Shown: positions 43,893-56,963 of the stretch, piece by piece | How positions within the stretch are numbered: the stretch's first letter is position 1 | Layout of the letters: each line of letters starts with the position of its first letter | NCBI RefSeq assembly: GCF_000001735.4 | Contig: NC_003074.8 | Span: forward strand, 7,192,101 to 7,256,100 | Length of the DNA: 64,000 nucleotides | DNA from: Arabidopsis thaliana | Taxonomy: Eukaryota; Streptophyta; Magnoliopsida; Brassicales; Brassicaceae | Direction: 5' to 3' | Program-made: the position numbers and the translations under genes | The notes under the pieces: model-generated | What the model was told of the DNA's origin: nothing | The model's database searches: none | The model's input: only the letters and a program-made list of their open reading frames with translations

Positions 43893-44990
43893 TTACTCGA
43901 GTTGCACGTAACTTGGAACATAAGAGCACGCAAGATAGGAAAGTGGCGTGTATGGAGATTCACCGAGATCCACTTCTCTACAATAACCTTTCTCTCCGAT
44001 GATGTAAGCTATGTTGTAACTGTATTGAAACTTCTCTGCCTTGTTTTTATCAAAAACCAATGCGACTTTCTTCACCACATCAATCACGACGAAATTTGCA
44101 AAATCAAAACGTGGTTTAATACCAACTTTTAAGAACTTGCTCCACGACACATCGGGCTCAATCTTGTCCGTCACCCAAATCTCCACCTCACATGTATCCC
44201 ACCGCTTTAATAACATCGCAAGCTTCTCTTCTTTGACCACAGATAGAGACACATCATCCAAATTCATGAAGGGCAAAGGCAGACGCGGTCCAAATCTCTC
44301 TCTTGTAAAATCAAAATAAAACAAGTATCAATTTTCTGATTCTTTATCTCTAGCATACCAGTAAGTCTTTTCTTTCAAAGACACGCCAGGTTGCATATAT
44401 ACTATATCCCGTTCAAGAGTGACATTAGGAACCCTCCATGAATTCGAGCTCAAATCGTAGATTTCGAGGTTATTTAGGTTATCACCAAAAAGCCTCAAGA
44501 TTTTGTGGCTACCACATGATTTGTCATATCCGAGAGCAAACCTGTCAACTGTCCTATAATTATAACTGGGTTTGATCCATCTTGGTTTCGAACAATACGG
44601 GTTCCAAACCACAAGCCTATTATCCATGTCTTTTTGTGAAACACATAAAAATAAGCCATTGCAGTGAAAGATTTGAGATATACAGAATCTCCGAATTGTA
44701 TTGTCCATGCTAATAAGTTTACCTTTAAGTTCTATAGAGAGATCAAAGTTGTTGTTTTGAATACCATGGAGATTGACGCCTACCAAATAAATACTAAATT
44801 CCTTGATCATCAGAAACTCTCTTTCCCCTAATGCGGCTATATTGCGGATGTACTTATTTGTAAAGCTCCTATCTTTGGTTAAAGCGTTCCACTTTTTGCA
44901 AATAGATCGCACTGTTCTCATAAACGTCACAGTAACCCTAGAGAGAATCTCCTCAACCAAATCATTTGGAAGATTTGACATCATCATCAT
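43893..44990 (-). pseudogene. F-box/FBA gene, array copy 3, with one in-frame nonsense codon
   Basis: From the ATG at 44990 (MMMMSNLPNDLVEEIL) the frame is open to TGA at 44328-44330 and then continues in the same frame to the stop at 43893. The TGA stands where copy 4 has the Trp codon TGG of DWYLLCFDFTRERFG, so a single G-to-A change has divided an otherwise complete gene of 366 codons including the terminal stop. The upstream part (220 aa) contains the F-box and the first half of the FBA domain. It could still yield a truncated protein able to bind SKP1. Confidence 0.85.
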
Positions 44991-45810
44991 GATGATTGTT
45001 GTTTCAAGTTTCAAAGAAGAAACAACATCGCACCGATAAGTTAGGTCAAGTTTCAAAAACCTTCTTGAGAGGCTACAGATAGATAGTTACATAAACCCTG
45101 ATTTAATTAGGATATATATGGAGTTACAAATTAAAATTAAAATTCAATACTTGATAAAGTTAATTTGTAAGTATAGTTGAATAAAATATATAATTTAAGA
45201 ATGCTATTTGGAATATAAGAAATACTTGATAAAGTTAATTTGTAACTATAATGAAAGACTGTTGAATTTCAAATAGAAATTTTACAAGAAAAAGATAATT
45301 CTAGTAGGAAAAGGAGATAAACGAAATTCTAAAGTTTGCTAAATTCACCAAATTAAACCTCAAGTTTGCCTCGTCCCGAAAAACCAGTCAAAATTGTCTT
45401 CATTGAGCCATTTTAGATCAGAAATAAATAGCCACCATATACAGTTTCGGTTATAAACGTTAGTTATGTGTTCTTTTCTTTGTCTCCTTCATCTATTTTG
45501 AATAGAAAAAATCTCAAAATTTTAGCCGATTTTGGAGACATAATCTCTTGGGCGTGAAGATGATTTGATTTTGTTTTGTTTAGTACTGGAGGAATTGCTT
45601 ATAACCATGTTGAGGATTGGACTGAATCCAGGATACTGGTATAACTTGCTCGACCCTTGTCAACTCTCTTTTTTGTAAAATGTAAAGTAAATGAATTCTC
45701 TACCATAAGAAGAAGTATTAAGAAACAAATTAATATCATATGATAAATCTTGTTCAAAGAAGATGAAATCAAAATGAAAATGTTAACTATATAAATCTGT
45801 TACTTGATAA
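44991..45810. other. Spacer between F-box copies 3 and 4
   Basis: Contains a 25-base sequence (starting AATACTTGATAAAGTTAATT) repeated at 45146-45170 and 45221-45245. No gene is seen. Confidence 0.6.
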
Positions 45811-46899
45811 TCATAGAGCATATGAGCACACAAGATGGCCAAGCTGTAGTGTGTTTGGAGATTTAAGAAGATTCACACTTTTGAAATAACCATTCTCTCC
45901 AGCTATGTAAGCTTTGTTGTAATTGGGGTTATACATCCATGACCATGACGAGCTGTCTTTCTCAAACACAACTGCGACTTTCTTTTCCTCGTCAATGAAG
46001 AAATTCCCATAGCGACAATAAATACTTGGTTCCATATCAAGTTTTAAGAAGATGCTCCACGACACCGCATCAGGCTCAATCTTGTTCGTAACCCAAATAA
46101 CCATTGTATCCCATAGTAACACCGCAAGCTTCTCTTCTTTAAGAGCAGATAGAGACTTATAACCTTTGTGTAGAGTATAACCTTCATTACTAAAGGGCAG
46201 AGGCAGAGGTGTTCCAAATCTCTCTCTTGTAAAATCAAAACATAATAAGTACCAGTCTATTGATTCCTTATCTTTAGCATACCAGTAAGTATCTCCATTC
46301 AAAGACACGCCTTGTTTCATATACTCCATATCTCGTTCAAGAGTGCCATCAGGAATCATCCATGAACTAGAGCTCAAATCGTAGATATTGAGGTTATTTT
46401 GGTTGACACCGAAAAGCCTCAGGATTTTGTGGCTACCGCTGGATTTGTCGTATCCGAGAGCATACCTGTCGAAGCACCCGAAAGGAGGTCTTGGCATGAT
46501 CCGTTTTGTTTGTCCCCAATACGGGTTCAAAACCACAAGCATTTTTTCCCGTACGCATAAAAATACACCGTTGCAGTGAATGACTTGAGATTTTTGGAAT
46601 AAATCATCTTTTTTGTCTCTGCTAACAATTTTAGCCTTAAGCTGAATAGATAGATCAAAGCTGTTGTTCTGACTTCTATGGAGATTGACGCCGACCCAAA
46701 AAACATTAAATTGTGTGATCATCAGAAACTCTTTTTCCCCTGATACCGCTGCTTTGTCGATGTTCTTATTCGCAAAGCTCCGATTTTTTGATAAATCGTA
46801 CCAATTTTTGCAAGTAGATCGTATTGCTCTCAGGTATTTAAACGGAACCCTAGAGAGAATCTCCTCCACCAAATCCTTTGGAAGATTTGACATCATCAT
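45811..46899 (-). CDS. F-box/FBA protein, array copy 4 (intact)
   Basis: Single-exon gene of 362 aa, likely At3g20710. F-box LPKDLVEEILSRVPFKYLRAIRSTCKNW at about 5-32, then an FBA domain with VIHCNGVFLCV, LVVLNPYWGQ, DWYLLCFDFTRERFG and IWVTNKIEPDAVSWSIFL. Compared with copy 1 it lacks the last few residues and has a Trp/Ser-rich insertion (SSSWSWMYNPN) near residue 320. It is the most complete relative of pseudogene copy 3, and the template by which that gene's nonsense codon is recognised. Substrate unknown. Confidence 0.93.
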   Translation of the reverse strand: MMMSNLPKDLVEEILSRVPFKYLRAIRSTCKNWYDLSKNRSFANKNIDKAAVSGEKEFLMITQFNVFWVGVNLHRSQNNSFDLSIQLKAKIVSRDKKDDLFQKSQVIHCNGVFLCVREKMLVVLNPYWGQTKRIMPRPPFGCFDRYALGYDKSSGSHKILRLFGVNQNNLNIYDLSSSSWMIPDGTLERDMEYMKQGVSLNGDTYWYAKDKESIDWYLLCFDFTRERFGTPLPLPFSNEGYTLHKGYKSLSALKEEKLAVLLWDTMVIWVTNKIEPDAVSWSIFLKLDMEPSIYCRYGNFFIDEEKKVAVVFEKDSSSWSWMYNPNYNKAYIAGENGYFKSVNLLKSPNTLQLGHLVCSYAL

Positions 46900-47997
46900 C
46901 TTCGTCGTTCCAAGTTTGAAACAAAGATTGATATCGATGTAGCACAGATATATTTAGGGCAAATATTAAAAACTCGTTTCATTTTTCATTGTGGTTGCTG
47001 GTTTTGTCCGGAGAGGCGTTCGATAGGTTTTGACGTTTTGTAATAGAAGACACAGAAACCCTAAAAAGTGTGACGGTGGAGCATCTGTTACGTTTCCTAT
47101 TTATTGGGCCCATTAGACACATTAGAGACTAGGCCCATGTGGCAAAAATAACATTTTCGCTTTAATTATCACCCTTCCACAGTTCCACTCAAATCAATTT
47201 TTTTTTCCTAGTAAATCTATATTCTCATCATTCTATCAAAGTCTTCTAACACGAGTTTGTCGATATCCATCTCACTGTCATAAGATGTGATCAGTGTTCA
47301 AGAAACGCTAGATTTTTATAATTTTTATTACAGCAAAGATCCAAGCTTGCGGAAATCAAGTGAAGACGTGGAGTATCCGACACGTACCCTAAGTTGCTGT
47401 CTACTGGGTCGGTACTCCGATAAAGATCCTTGTTATTGGGCCAGTCTTATTTCGGACTCTTTCCATTCTTCTTCGGATAACATTGGTTTAATATATTTTG
47501 TTCATTGGTCATGGAGGATTCAATGCAACTAACCAAAGTTTATCATTAGCTTTGTTTCAATGAATCAATAGGAGAAAATTTTCTTTGATGCCCTACACAT
47601 AACTAAGGACGTGATAAAAAATGGCCGACATGATAGAAGAGAAGAGACAGAGAAATACTCTTCATTCTTTAAGGTCTCTCGTTCAATAATATGACTCGTC
47701 GTCGGTCAATATCTTCAAGCGTGGGAACCGAATATTGTCGCACGTGCCAGAATTACATGACAACAATGATACTTTTTTTTTTTTTTTTTTTTGTTCTCAC
47801 TCATTTTCAAGTTACAGTCTTTCTCTGAATTTATTATCACACAAACAAAATCTCTTCTAATGTCCTGAAGACGCAAACATTCTCGATTCCACGTCTTTTT
47901 GCTTTTCCACAGAAACCCAATTTCTCGGATCTGGGATCTTCGTATGAGCTGGTGTTGTTGATCCATCTTTTGTGATACGAATCACACAGGATCGCCA
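46900..47997. other. Divergent intergenic region, F-box copy 4 and lipid-transfer gene
   Basis: About 1.1 kb between divergent genes. A poly(T) run lies at about 47774-47792. The right end is a CT-rich leader for the plus-strand gene. No other gene is seen. Confidence 0.6.
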
Positions 47998-50900
47998 ATG
48001 GAGTCGATACTTGCTCGAGCCTTGGAGTATACACTCAAGTATTGGCTCAAATCGTTTACCAGAGATCAATTTAAGCTTCAAGGCCGTACCGCTCAGCTTT
48101 CTAATTTAGGTTCGTCTTTATCTTCCCTCATTGGGAGGAAAAAAAGTTTGTGTTTTCTGTTTCTTCTGATTCAGATTTTTCTGTGTGCAGACATCAATGG
48201 TGAGGCTATACATGCCAGTATGGGTTTGCCACCAGCTCTTAGTGTTACCACTGCCAAAGTTGGGAAATTGGAAATCATGGTTTGTGTTACTTTACTCTGG
48301 TTTTCTGATTTTCTGATTTTGTTGCTTAGGAACTTTTATGGAATTGTTTCAAATGGGAATGTCTAACAAAATTCTGAAGAAGTAAGAACATAGCTTTGAT
48401 TTGTTAAAGCATGTCAAGAGAATACGGAATTGTGACAGTTTAAGTGGATAGTTTGGATAAGTAGTACGAGTTCTTTTGAATATGATGGAACTGAAAAGTC
48501 TTTCTGTTTCTTATAACGTGTGTGATCTATCTTGTTCTCCACAAGCAATAATTTCTTTTTTGTTTCCTTCTCATTTTCCTCCTCATATAGCTTCCGTATG
48601 TCAGTAATGTACAAACAGAACCCATAGTTGTGCAAATCGATAAACTTGATCTTGTTCTTGAAGAAAATCCTGATGCCGATGTGACAAAGGGTCCAAGCAG
48701 GTACTGAGACCTTACTTCCATCTCTTTTGCTTCTACCCAGTCTTGCTTAACTTCCCAGATTATTTATTGAGTCTTTCATTTTTTTCCCCTTCAGTAGTCA
48801 GTCTCCAACCGCCTCTGCAAAAAGTAATGGTTATGGATTCGCCGACAAGGTGAGATATCTCAGCTACTTCGTCAATATTTCAAAAAATTATTCCATAAAG
48901 CACTGAGGCATCAGTAGGTTTCTACTTAGTGGTTCAAATGGTCTAGCCTACTCTAGTTAGGTAGGTTGTTTTGAGCTTGGTTCATTATTGGTCTTTCTTA
49001 CACATGTGGTTGAAGACTAGCTAAGTATATAATCCTTTTCTTTTGTCGAAGCAATGATGTGAATTTGCCACCTTTCTTTTGATTCATATAGTTATATTCA
49101 TTCTGGTATTGAGGTACTTGTTGAATTATATTTTATCACGTTGATCAGATTGCAGATGGAATGACTTTACAAGTTAAGGTGGTCAATCTTCTTCTTGAAA
49201 CTGGAGGTGGTGCCAACCGTGAAGGAGGGGCAGCCTGGTAAGTTACTTTTACTGCATACATTGTCTAGATATATGGGATTTAGCTTCATCTCTATGGGGT
49301 GTTGGAATCTCGTTACGTAGGGTTCTTTGATACATATTACTGATTAGATTATAATTTATGTCTTTCACACTCCTACCTGACTGTAATTTCATTTTCGTTG
49401 TCCTCTACTCGGGGATTAAATCTAAATGCCTTGGATTGTTACTTATGTATATAGTATATCTAAGCTTTTATACTTTGTATCTAGGGCTGCTCCGCTGGCA
49501 TCTATTACAATTCGTAACCTTGTTCTGTACACCACTAATGAGAGTTGGAAGGTGAGATTTGCGAGCATGATGTAAGAAAATTGTTTTCTGGAAGAATTAG
49601 TACTCTGAATGAATTTTCATTTACAGGTTGTAAATCTGAAAGAAGCAAGGGACTTCTCTACTAACACAGGATTTATTTATTTGTTTAAGGTATTGATGCC
49701 ACTCTTTAGCTAGTTTTCCTTGATACATATTCTTGATGGATTAAGCATTCCATCTTAGCGAAAACAGTGCCATATATCTATCTATTTCCATGGCGCTTGC
49801 TTTTAAAAGTTCTTTATTCCTACCTGATAATCTTCTTTGAAGATAATATTCTTGATGTGATTTTTTTCTACATGTGATGCATATCCTTTCGTTATCAGAA
49901 ACTTGAATGGGAAGCTTTATCAATTGATCTTCTACCACATCCTGATATGTTCACTGAAGCTAATTTAGCCCGGTCTGAAGAAGCAAATCTCAGAGATGAG
50001 GATGGTGCAAAACGAGTATTCTTTGGCGGAGAACGCTTTTTAGAAGGAATTTCTGGCCAAGCATATGTAAACATTTGTTTTCGTTTCTCTTTTACTTGTA
50101 CATATGATATTAAAGCGGGATGTAATGCATTAGATGTTTTGGTACCTAATTCATTAGCCTTGATGGTGGCCTCTTGTTCAGATCACGGTTCAGAGAACAG
50201 CACTAAACAGTCCACTTGGGCTTGAAGTCCAGTTGCACATTCCAGAAGCTGTTTGTCCAGCCTTAAGTGAACCAGGTTTTTCAGATATATTCTCTTAGTT
50301 TTCAGATAGCAGGTTGATGCAGATGGATAACTAAGACTACTCGTTATTCTTTGGAATAGGGTTGCGTGCTCTTCTCCGCTTTCTAACTGGAATGTACTTA
50401 TGCCTAAACCGAGGAGATGTGGATCCAAAATCTCAGCAGGTCTTATATTTCTCACTCACAGTTGATCTTGTTAAAGGAACGGTTTACATGAATTTTTGTT
50501 CTCACTCTTTCATGGTATGCCTATACCAGTCTGCTGAAGCAGCTGGACGTTCTCTTGTCTCCGTTCTTGTGGATCATGTATTTCTTTGCATTAAAGATGC
50601 TGGTTAGTTAATTTGACTCACCACATGTTAGCTAAAGAGTGCAGTCTTGCATGGAACCATTACTCTTGTATCCTGGGTTTAACATTTACGGCCTTTCTAC
50701 GTTTCAGAATTCCAACTGGAACTGCTGATGCAATCACTCCTTTTTTCTCGGGTATGTTCTCACTGATTCTTAAATTTCGATATAGAAACAATTCTTGCAT
50801 TCACATCTGCACCATGGAACTTTCTTAGTTCTGGGAAATCGTAAACCAAATTTCAGGAACTCTAGTTCGTATGATTTAGTTCTAAGTGTGTATAAGTTTA

Positions 50901-53900
50901 GTACGAGTTGGAACAAGACGCACACATTATCTATAATAAAATCGGATCTCGGGCAATGTGAGGAATTCATAAAGAAATTAGGGATTTGGACCAGATTTTC
51001 TCCCTCGTGAAAATGGTTAATAAACCACTCTAATATAATGAATGCATATAATGGGTTTGACCACTCACTTGGTTGTCTCAAGCTCTATATATCTCTTCCC
51101 AGTCATGTTATGTTCACTAGAAAGTTGTTTGCCCTCAGATGATTTAATGCACTTCAGTACGCCAAGCATCTTGAATAAAATCTAGTTGTATGGTGCTGAA
51201 ATCTGACGTGACTAGGCATATTATACTTGCAGGCCTGTGTTTCAGACGGAGAATCAGCTAACTATTTAACTAAGATTTTGATTGGTGGGCTATTTTTAAG
51301 GTGAGTATGCTTATGTCGAGATTATATAGTAATACTCCTGAAGCTATTACTTATAATATTGATATATTTTCTTGTGCAAGTGTGGTTCGCTGCTTTAATT
51401 TTAAACTTCTTGCATAATCATTCATGGTTTCAATTCAGGGATGCTTTTTCGCGCTCTCCTTGTGCTCTAATCCAACCATCCATGAAAGCTGCTGCCGAAG
51501 ACCTTGCAATTCCCGACTTTGGTATTAATATTTCCGGACTATTTTACAAAATTCTTCTATTGTGATCCTGTCAGTTGTTAAGCATTTTTCATGCTGATTA
51601 ATTTTTCTTCCATAAATTTGTGGCAGCCAAGAACTTTTGCCCTCTCATATATCCATTGGACAGCGGCCCGTGGCAAATAGTTCAGGATGTACCCTTGATC
51701 TCCCTACACTCTCTTCAGGTCAAGCCATCCCCAAAACCCCCACACTTTTTCTCAAAGACAGTTATCCAGTGCCAACCCCTCATGGTATGTATATATCACG
51801 TAAAAGTCAAAATTTTCTCTTTTTCACATATTCTTGACCATTTTCTTTTTCTATCCTTTCTCAGGTTCATCTTCAGGAAGAAGCTTGTTTAAGAATTTCT
51901 TCTTTTCTGGCTGATGGCATTGTTGTAAATCCTGGTGATGTTTTACCTGATAACTCTGTTAACTCTCTTCTTTTCACCCTCAAAGAGTTAGATGTCTCTG
52001 TTCCATTAGACATGAGTAATTTGCAAGATTCAGCAATTGAAGAAGACCTATCCGTAAAAAAGTCCTTCGTTGGAGCGAGGCTTCATATTGAAAACTTGTC
52101 TTTTGCGGAGTCACCTACCCTAAAAGTTCGGCTACTAAACCTGGAGAAGGATCCTGCTTGCTTCTGTCTTTGGCCAGGACAGCCTATTGACGCCAGCCAA
52201 AAGAAATGGACAGCCGGAGCCTCACATTTTAGTTTGGCTTTAGAAACATCTCCCAACTCAACTCAACTTCAGAGTCCTCGTGGTCCGGAAATGGGTTTGT
52301 GGAATTGTGTTGAAGGAAAAGACGTGTCTATAGAAGTTGCTATGGTATCTGCGGATGGAAAACCTCTGATAACAATTCCCCCTCCTGGTGGTATTGTTCG
52401 CATAGGAGTTGCTTGTGAGCAATATATTTCACGTGCTTCAGTGGAGCAGTTATTTTTTGTTCTGGACCTCTATTCTTACTTTGGTAAGGTGAGTGAAAAG
52501 ATTTCAATTGTTAAAGAAAGCAAACGCCAGAATACTGTTTCTTTGACTGGAGGGTTGTTGGAGAAGGTTCCTAGTGATACTGCTGTAAAATTGGCTTTGA
52601 AGGATCTGCAGCTTAAGTTTCTTGAGTCCTCGTTTACTAGTACCCAGGACATGCCACTCGTTCAGTTTCTTGGCAAAGATCTTTCTGTGAAGGTAACACA
52701 TAGAACCCTTGGCGGCGCTATTGCAGTATCATCCAACATATACTGGGAAAATATTGAGGTAGATTGTGTAGATACCGACGTAGAACATGAACATGAGAAT
52801 AGCTGGAACGGTCACTTAGTTAGCTGTAATGGGTCTACCCCACTGAGGCGTGTCTTTTGGGTTGTCAACGGAAGACATGATGAGCATAGTGGCAGCACTC
52901 TTACACCTTTTCTGGACATAAGCATAACACATGTGATTCCCCTCAGTGAAAAGGATATGGAGTGCCACAGTGTAAGCATCGTGGCTTGTATTTCAGGTGT
53001 ACGCCTAGGAGGAGGAATGAGCTATGCTGAAGCTCTCTTACACCGATTCGGAATTCTGAATCATGATGGTGGTCCAGGAGAGGGTCTGTCTAGAGGATTA
53101 GATCATTTATCTTCTGGACCTATGTCAAAACTTTTCAAAGCATCTATAGTTGATGACAGGAAAAAGGGTAATAAGAAAACCCATCTTGATTGTTTCCGTT
53201 TCATATAGTTCATGTGAAAGTATCCTCTATGCAGATTGTTCTTGGTTACAGCTTCAATTTTTGCTAACCACCGTTGCTAATATATGCATCCAGATGGAAC
53301 TCCAGGAAACTGGAATGGCGATGGTTTCCCACATTTGGGAAGGCCAGATGACATTGATGTCTCTGTTGAGTTAAGAGATTGGTTGTTTGCTTTGGAGGGC
53401 AGAGAAGGTGTTGGCACAAGAATTTTGAATAATGAAGATATTGGAAGAGAAGAGAGGTGTTGGCACACAAATTTCCGTACTTTCCGAGTAATAGCCAAGA
53501 GTACACCAAAGAACGTGGATTCAAATGGGACAGAAAACCAGTGTGATGCTCACAAGTATCCTGTGGACTCAATTATTGTAAGTATCTGTACTCCTTTCCA
53601 CTGCTCAATTTCTTTCCCTGAACTTTCTGAGGTTAATGATAACCACTTCACTTTAAGGAGAGTTTGGTGGTGATCTTAGAAAAACCCTATGTAATTCTTC
53701 AAGCAGCCTTTATCTTTCTGGTGTCTTACGAATGCCATAAGGATCGTGGACCATTTTGTGGTACTAAGCCTTTAAAATTTTATCCGGGAAATATAGGTCA
53801 GTGTCGAAGGTCTACAGACAGTGAAGCCTCAAATGCAGAAAGGGACCGATTCTTGTAATGGTTTGTCTACAAATGGAGTTCACGAAAACGGTCAAATGCA

Positions 53901-54654
53901 TGGAGGGGTGAACATTGAAGCTAATATTGTGGCATCTGAAGACAAATCTGTTCATGATGACTTATTGAACTGGGTGGCAGAAAGTCTGAAATTCTCTGTT
54001 AAGCAACCTGTAAGTCAAGCAGAGCTCATTGCTCTTTGCTTCTTCCTTTTTAGTAAAGTAGTTTTTGTAATAAAGGTCTTTTGTTCTTTGTGCTGCAGGT
54101 TGAGGCAGTTGTAACAAAGGATGAGCTGCAACATTTGACTTTCTTGTGCAAATCTGAAATTGACGCAATGGGAAGGATAGTCGCAGGGGTTTTACGTGTA
54201 CTGAAGCTTGAAGAATCTATTGGCCAGGCGACTCTTAATCAATTAAGCAACCTTGGTATACTTATCTCAAACTCCGCTGCTTCTATTTAAGCTTATAGTT
54301 TCAACTTTCCCAGGTTCTTGGATTTTCCTTTTCGGCTTATAACTCTTATGTCTGTATGTTGCAGGAAGTGAAGGTTTTGACAAGATGTTCTCTCCAAAAG
54401 CAAGCAGAGCAGGAAGTCCAAAAAGCTCACCTTTTGCTGCATCATTAGATTCAATGAGAGAAATTTCTTTACGTGCAAACCTCGAATCTACCATTTCGTC
54501 CATCGAAGAAGCCTCAATGGAGTTAGAGGCCAAGTGTTCAGCTCTAGTGTCTGATCTCAACGATTCAGAATCTTCAGCAAAACACGCCAACGAGCTCAAG
54601 CAGAAACTCGAGAGCTTGCAGAGCTTAATGGCTAAATTACGAACCCAAATCTAA
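47998..54654 (+). CDS. Chorein-domain UHRF1BP1-like protein (bridge-like lipid transfer, BLTP3 type)
   Basis: Twenty exons: 47998-48109, 48191-48279, 48591-48700, 48795-48849, 49149-49237, 49485-49551, 49627-49689, 49899-50066, 50182-50275, 50360-50439, 50530-50602, 50708-50751, 51233-51300, 51439-51521, 51627-51784, 51865-53167, 53294-53577, 53797-54009, 54099-54255, 54365-54654; total 1,199 aa, likely At3g20720. The N-terminus (MESILARALEYTLKYWLKSFTRDQFK...QLSNLDINGEAI) is a chorein/VPS13-type start, and the length and C-terminal coiled coil (about 1135-1199) agree with the animal UHRF1BP1/UHRF1BP1L proteins, now grouped as bridge-like lipid transfer proteins at membrane contact sites. The role in plants is inferred by homology. 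Exon 4 begins at a CAG/TAG tandem acceptor. Confidence 0.85.
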
Positions 54655-54991
54655 AATTTATACTCCCAATAAGAAGTGAAGCAGGGCAGCTAATTCTTTG
54701 ATGTAAATAGCATATATAGAGAAATGTGAGAAGCGGCGGGGAATTTTTTTGTATCCTTTATATATAATGTGGAAACGAATTTTTGTGTATGTCTCATGAG
54801 TTATGAGCAATGCTTGTACTTGCTATCACCCAAAAAGGAACTGTCTTTTTGGATTCATAAGTTTCGAGAAATTTTTGCAAAAAGCTATGTTTTTTTTACG
54901 TTCTTCATGGTTGATTTCGATTAAAAGAGATCGCTTTTTGTAGCTCAGGTCTCATCAAATCTGAATCCAATTTTCAGTTGGTGGATATTGG
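54655..54991. other. Short spacer upstream of the PPR gene
   Basis: 337 bases holding the 3' UTR of the lipid-transfer gene and the promoter of the PPR gene on the same strand. Confidence 0.6.
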
Positions 54992-56778
54992 ATGATGCTG
55001 GTTGTTTCGGAAAACTACTTATTAAGCCCTTCTTTGTACCTTAAAGCTCTTAAATTATGCAGCTACCAAAACGTCAAGAAACAACTATTGTTGATCCATG
55101 GGAATTCGATTACAAATGGGTTCTGCTCCAATCTCCAGTTGAAGGACATGTTGATAGATTTGTACTTAAAACAGGGAGATGTGAAACATGCACGTAAACT
55201 GTTCGATAGAATTTCTAAGAGAGATGTGGTTTCTTGGACAGCTATGATCTCGAGGTTTTCTCGATGTGGATATCACCCGGACGCGTTGTTGTTGTTTAAA
55301 GAGATGCACCGGGAAGATGTTAAGGCTAATCAGTTCACTTATGGGAGTGTTTTGAAGTCGTGTAAAGATTTGGGGTGTCTGAAAGAAGGGATGCAGATAC
55401 ATGGTAGTGTGGAGAAAGGGAATTGTGCAGGGAACTTAATTGTGAGAAGTGCATTGCTTTCTCTTTATGCCAGGTGTGGAAAGATGGAGGAAGCTCGTCT
55501 TCAGTTTGATTCAATGAAAGAAAGGGATTTGGTTTCTTGGAATGCTATGATCGATGGATACACCGCCAATGCTTGTGCAGATACTTCGTTTAGTCTGTTT
55601 CAGTTGATGCTCACGGAAGGTGAACTACTTAATTCAATTCTTCGTACATATTTCAAAACTTATGTGACTCAGTTTGGTTATATAGCTTCTTGTGTTGTTA
55701 TGTGTTAGGGAAGAAGCCAGACTGCTTCACCTTTGGAAGCCTCTTGAGAGCTTCTATTGTCGTTAAGTGTCTTGAAATAGTCAGTGAATTACATGGATTA
55801 GCGATCAAGCTGGGTTTTGGGAGATCAAGTGCACTAATTAGGTCTCTGGTTAATGCATATGTGAAGTGTGGTAGCCTTGCCAATGCTTGGAAACTGCACG
55901 AGGGCACAAAGAAAAGAGACTTACTATCTTGCACTGCTCTAATTACAGGTTTTTCACAGCAGAACAACTGCACAAGTGATGCCTTTGATATCTTCAAAGA
56001 TATGATACGGATGAAAACAAAGATGGACGAAGTTGTAGTATCCTCGATGCTTAAAATATGCACCACCATTGCATCTGTAACCATTGGAAGACAGATCCAT
56101 GGTTTTGCCTTAAAATCTTCCCAAATCAGATTCGATGTTGCTTTGGGGAATTCGCTGATAGATATGTATGCAAAGTCTGGGGAAATCGAGGATGCAGTCC
56201 TGGCTTTCGAAGAGATGAAAGAGAAAGATGTGAGATCATGGACCTCTTTGATTGCAGGATATGGAAGACATGGGAATTTTGAGAAAGCAATTGATCTTTA
56301 TAACAGAATGGAGCATGAAAGGATCAAACCGAATGACGTTACATTTCTTTCTCTCCTCTCTGCTTGTAGTCATACAGGACAAACCGAACTAGGCTGGAAG
56401 ATTTACGACACAATGATCAACAAGCACGGAATCGAAGCTCGAGAAGAGCACTTATCTTGCATCATAGATATGCTTGCGCGCAGTGGCTACTTGGAAGAAG
56501 CTTATGCACTGATAAGAAGTAAAGAGGGTATTGTAAGTCTTAGCTCATCAACATGGGGAGCTTTTCTTGATGCATGCAGGCGCCATGGGAATGTGCAGCT
56601 CAGTAAAGTAGCAGCCACGCAGCTTCTGAGTATGGAACCGAGGAAACCAGTCAATTACATCAATTTGGCCAGTGTGTATGCAGCTAATGGAGCATGGGAC
56701 AATGCTTTGAATACTAGAAAGCTTATGAAAGAGAGTGGTTCCTGCAATAAAGCTCCAGGATACAGCCTTGTGTATTGA
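54992..56778 (+). CDS. Pentatricopeptide repeat protein, PLS class, E subgroup
   Basis: Two exons, 54992-55619 and 55709-56778, 565 aa, likely At3g20730. Tandem PPR motifs of the P, L and S types run from about residue 45 to 480, e.g. RDVVSWTAMISRFSRCGYHPDALLLFKEM, RDLVSWNAMIDGYT, NSLIDMYAKSGEIEDAVLAFEEM and RSWTSLIAGYGRHGNFEKAIDLY. An E-type extension follows (WGAFLDACRRHGN...NYINLASVYAANGAWDNALNTRKLM...APGYSLVY). No DYW domain is present. PLS proteins usually bind organelle RNA and guide C-to-U editing; the target is unknown. The 89-base intron interrupts a repeat. Position 2 of the frame is also Met. It is convergent with FIE, stops 185 bases apart. Confidence 0.92.
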
Positions 56779-56963
56779 ACTAAGAGAATAAGACAAAATC
56801 TCCAGAAAGGGTATACACTGTGGTACAAGGGTGGACGTTAACAAGGCTACAAAGAGCATCTCAAGGTCTCAGGGAGTAGCAACATGATCAGAATTACAAT
56901 AAAAGAATGGATATCTCATTTCTTCGCACTCCTAATTCATCAATTCCTACAAGACTCAGACCG

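Noticed and set aside
47774-47792. Poly(T) run as a minus-strand retroposon tail
   Set aside because: No flanking target duplication is visible; a simple homopolymer is the better explanation.
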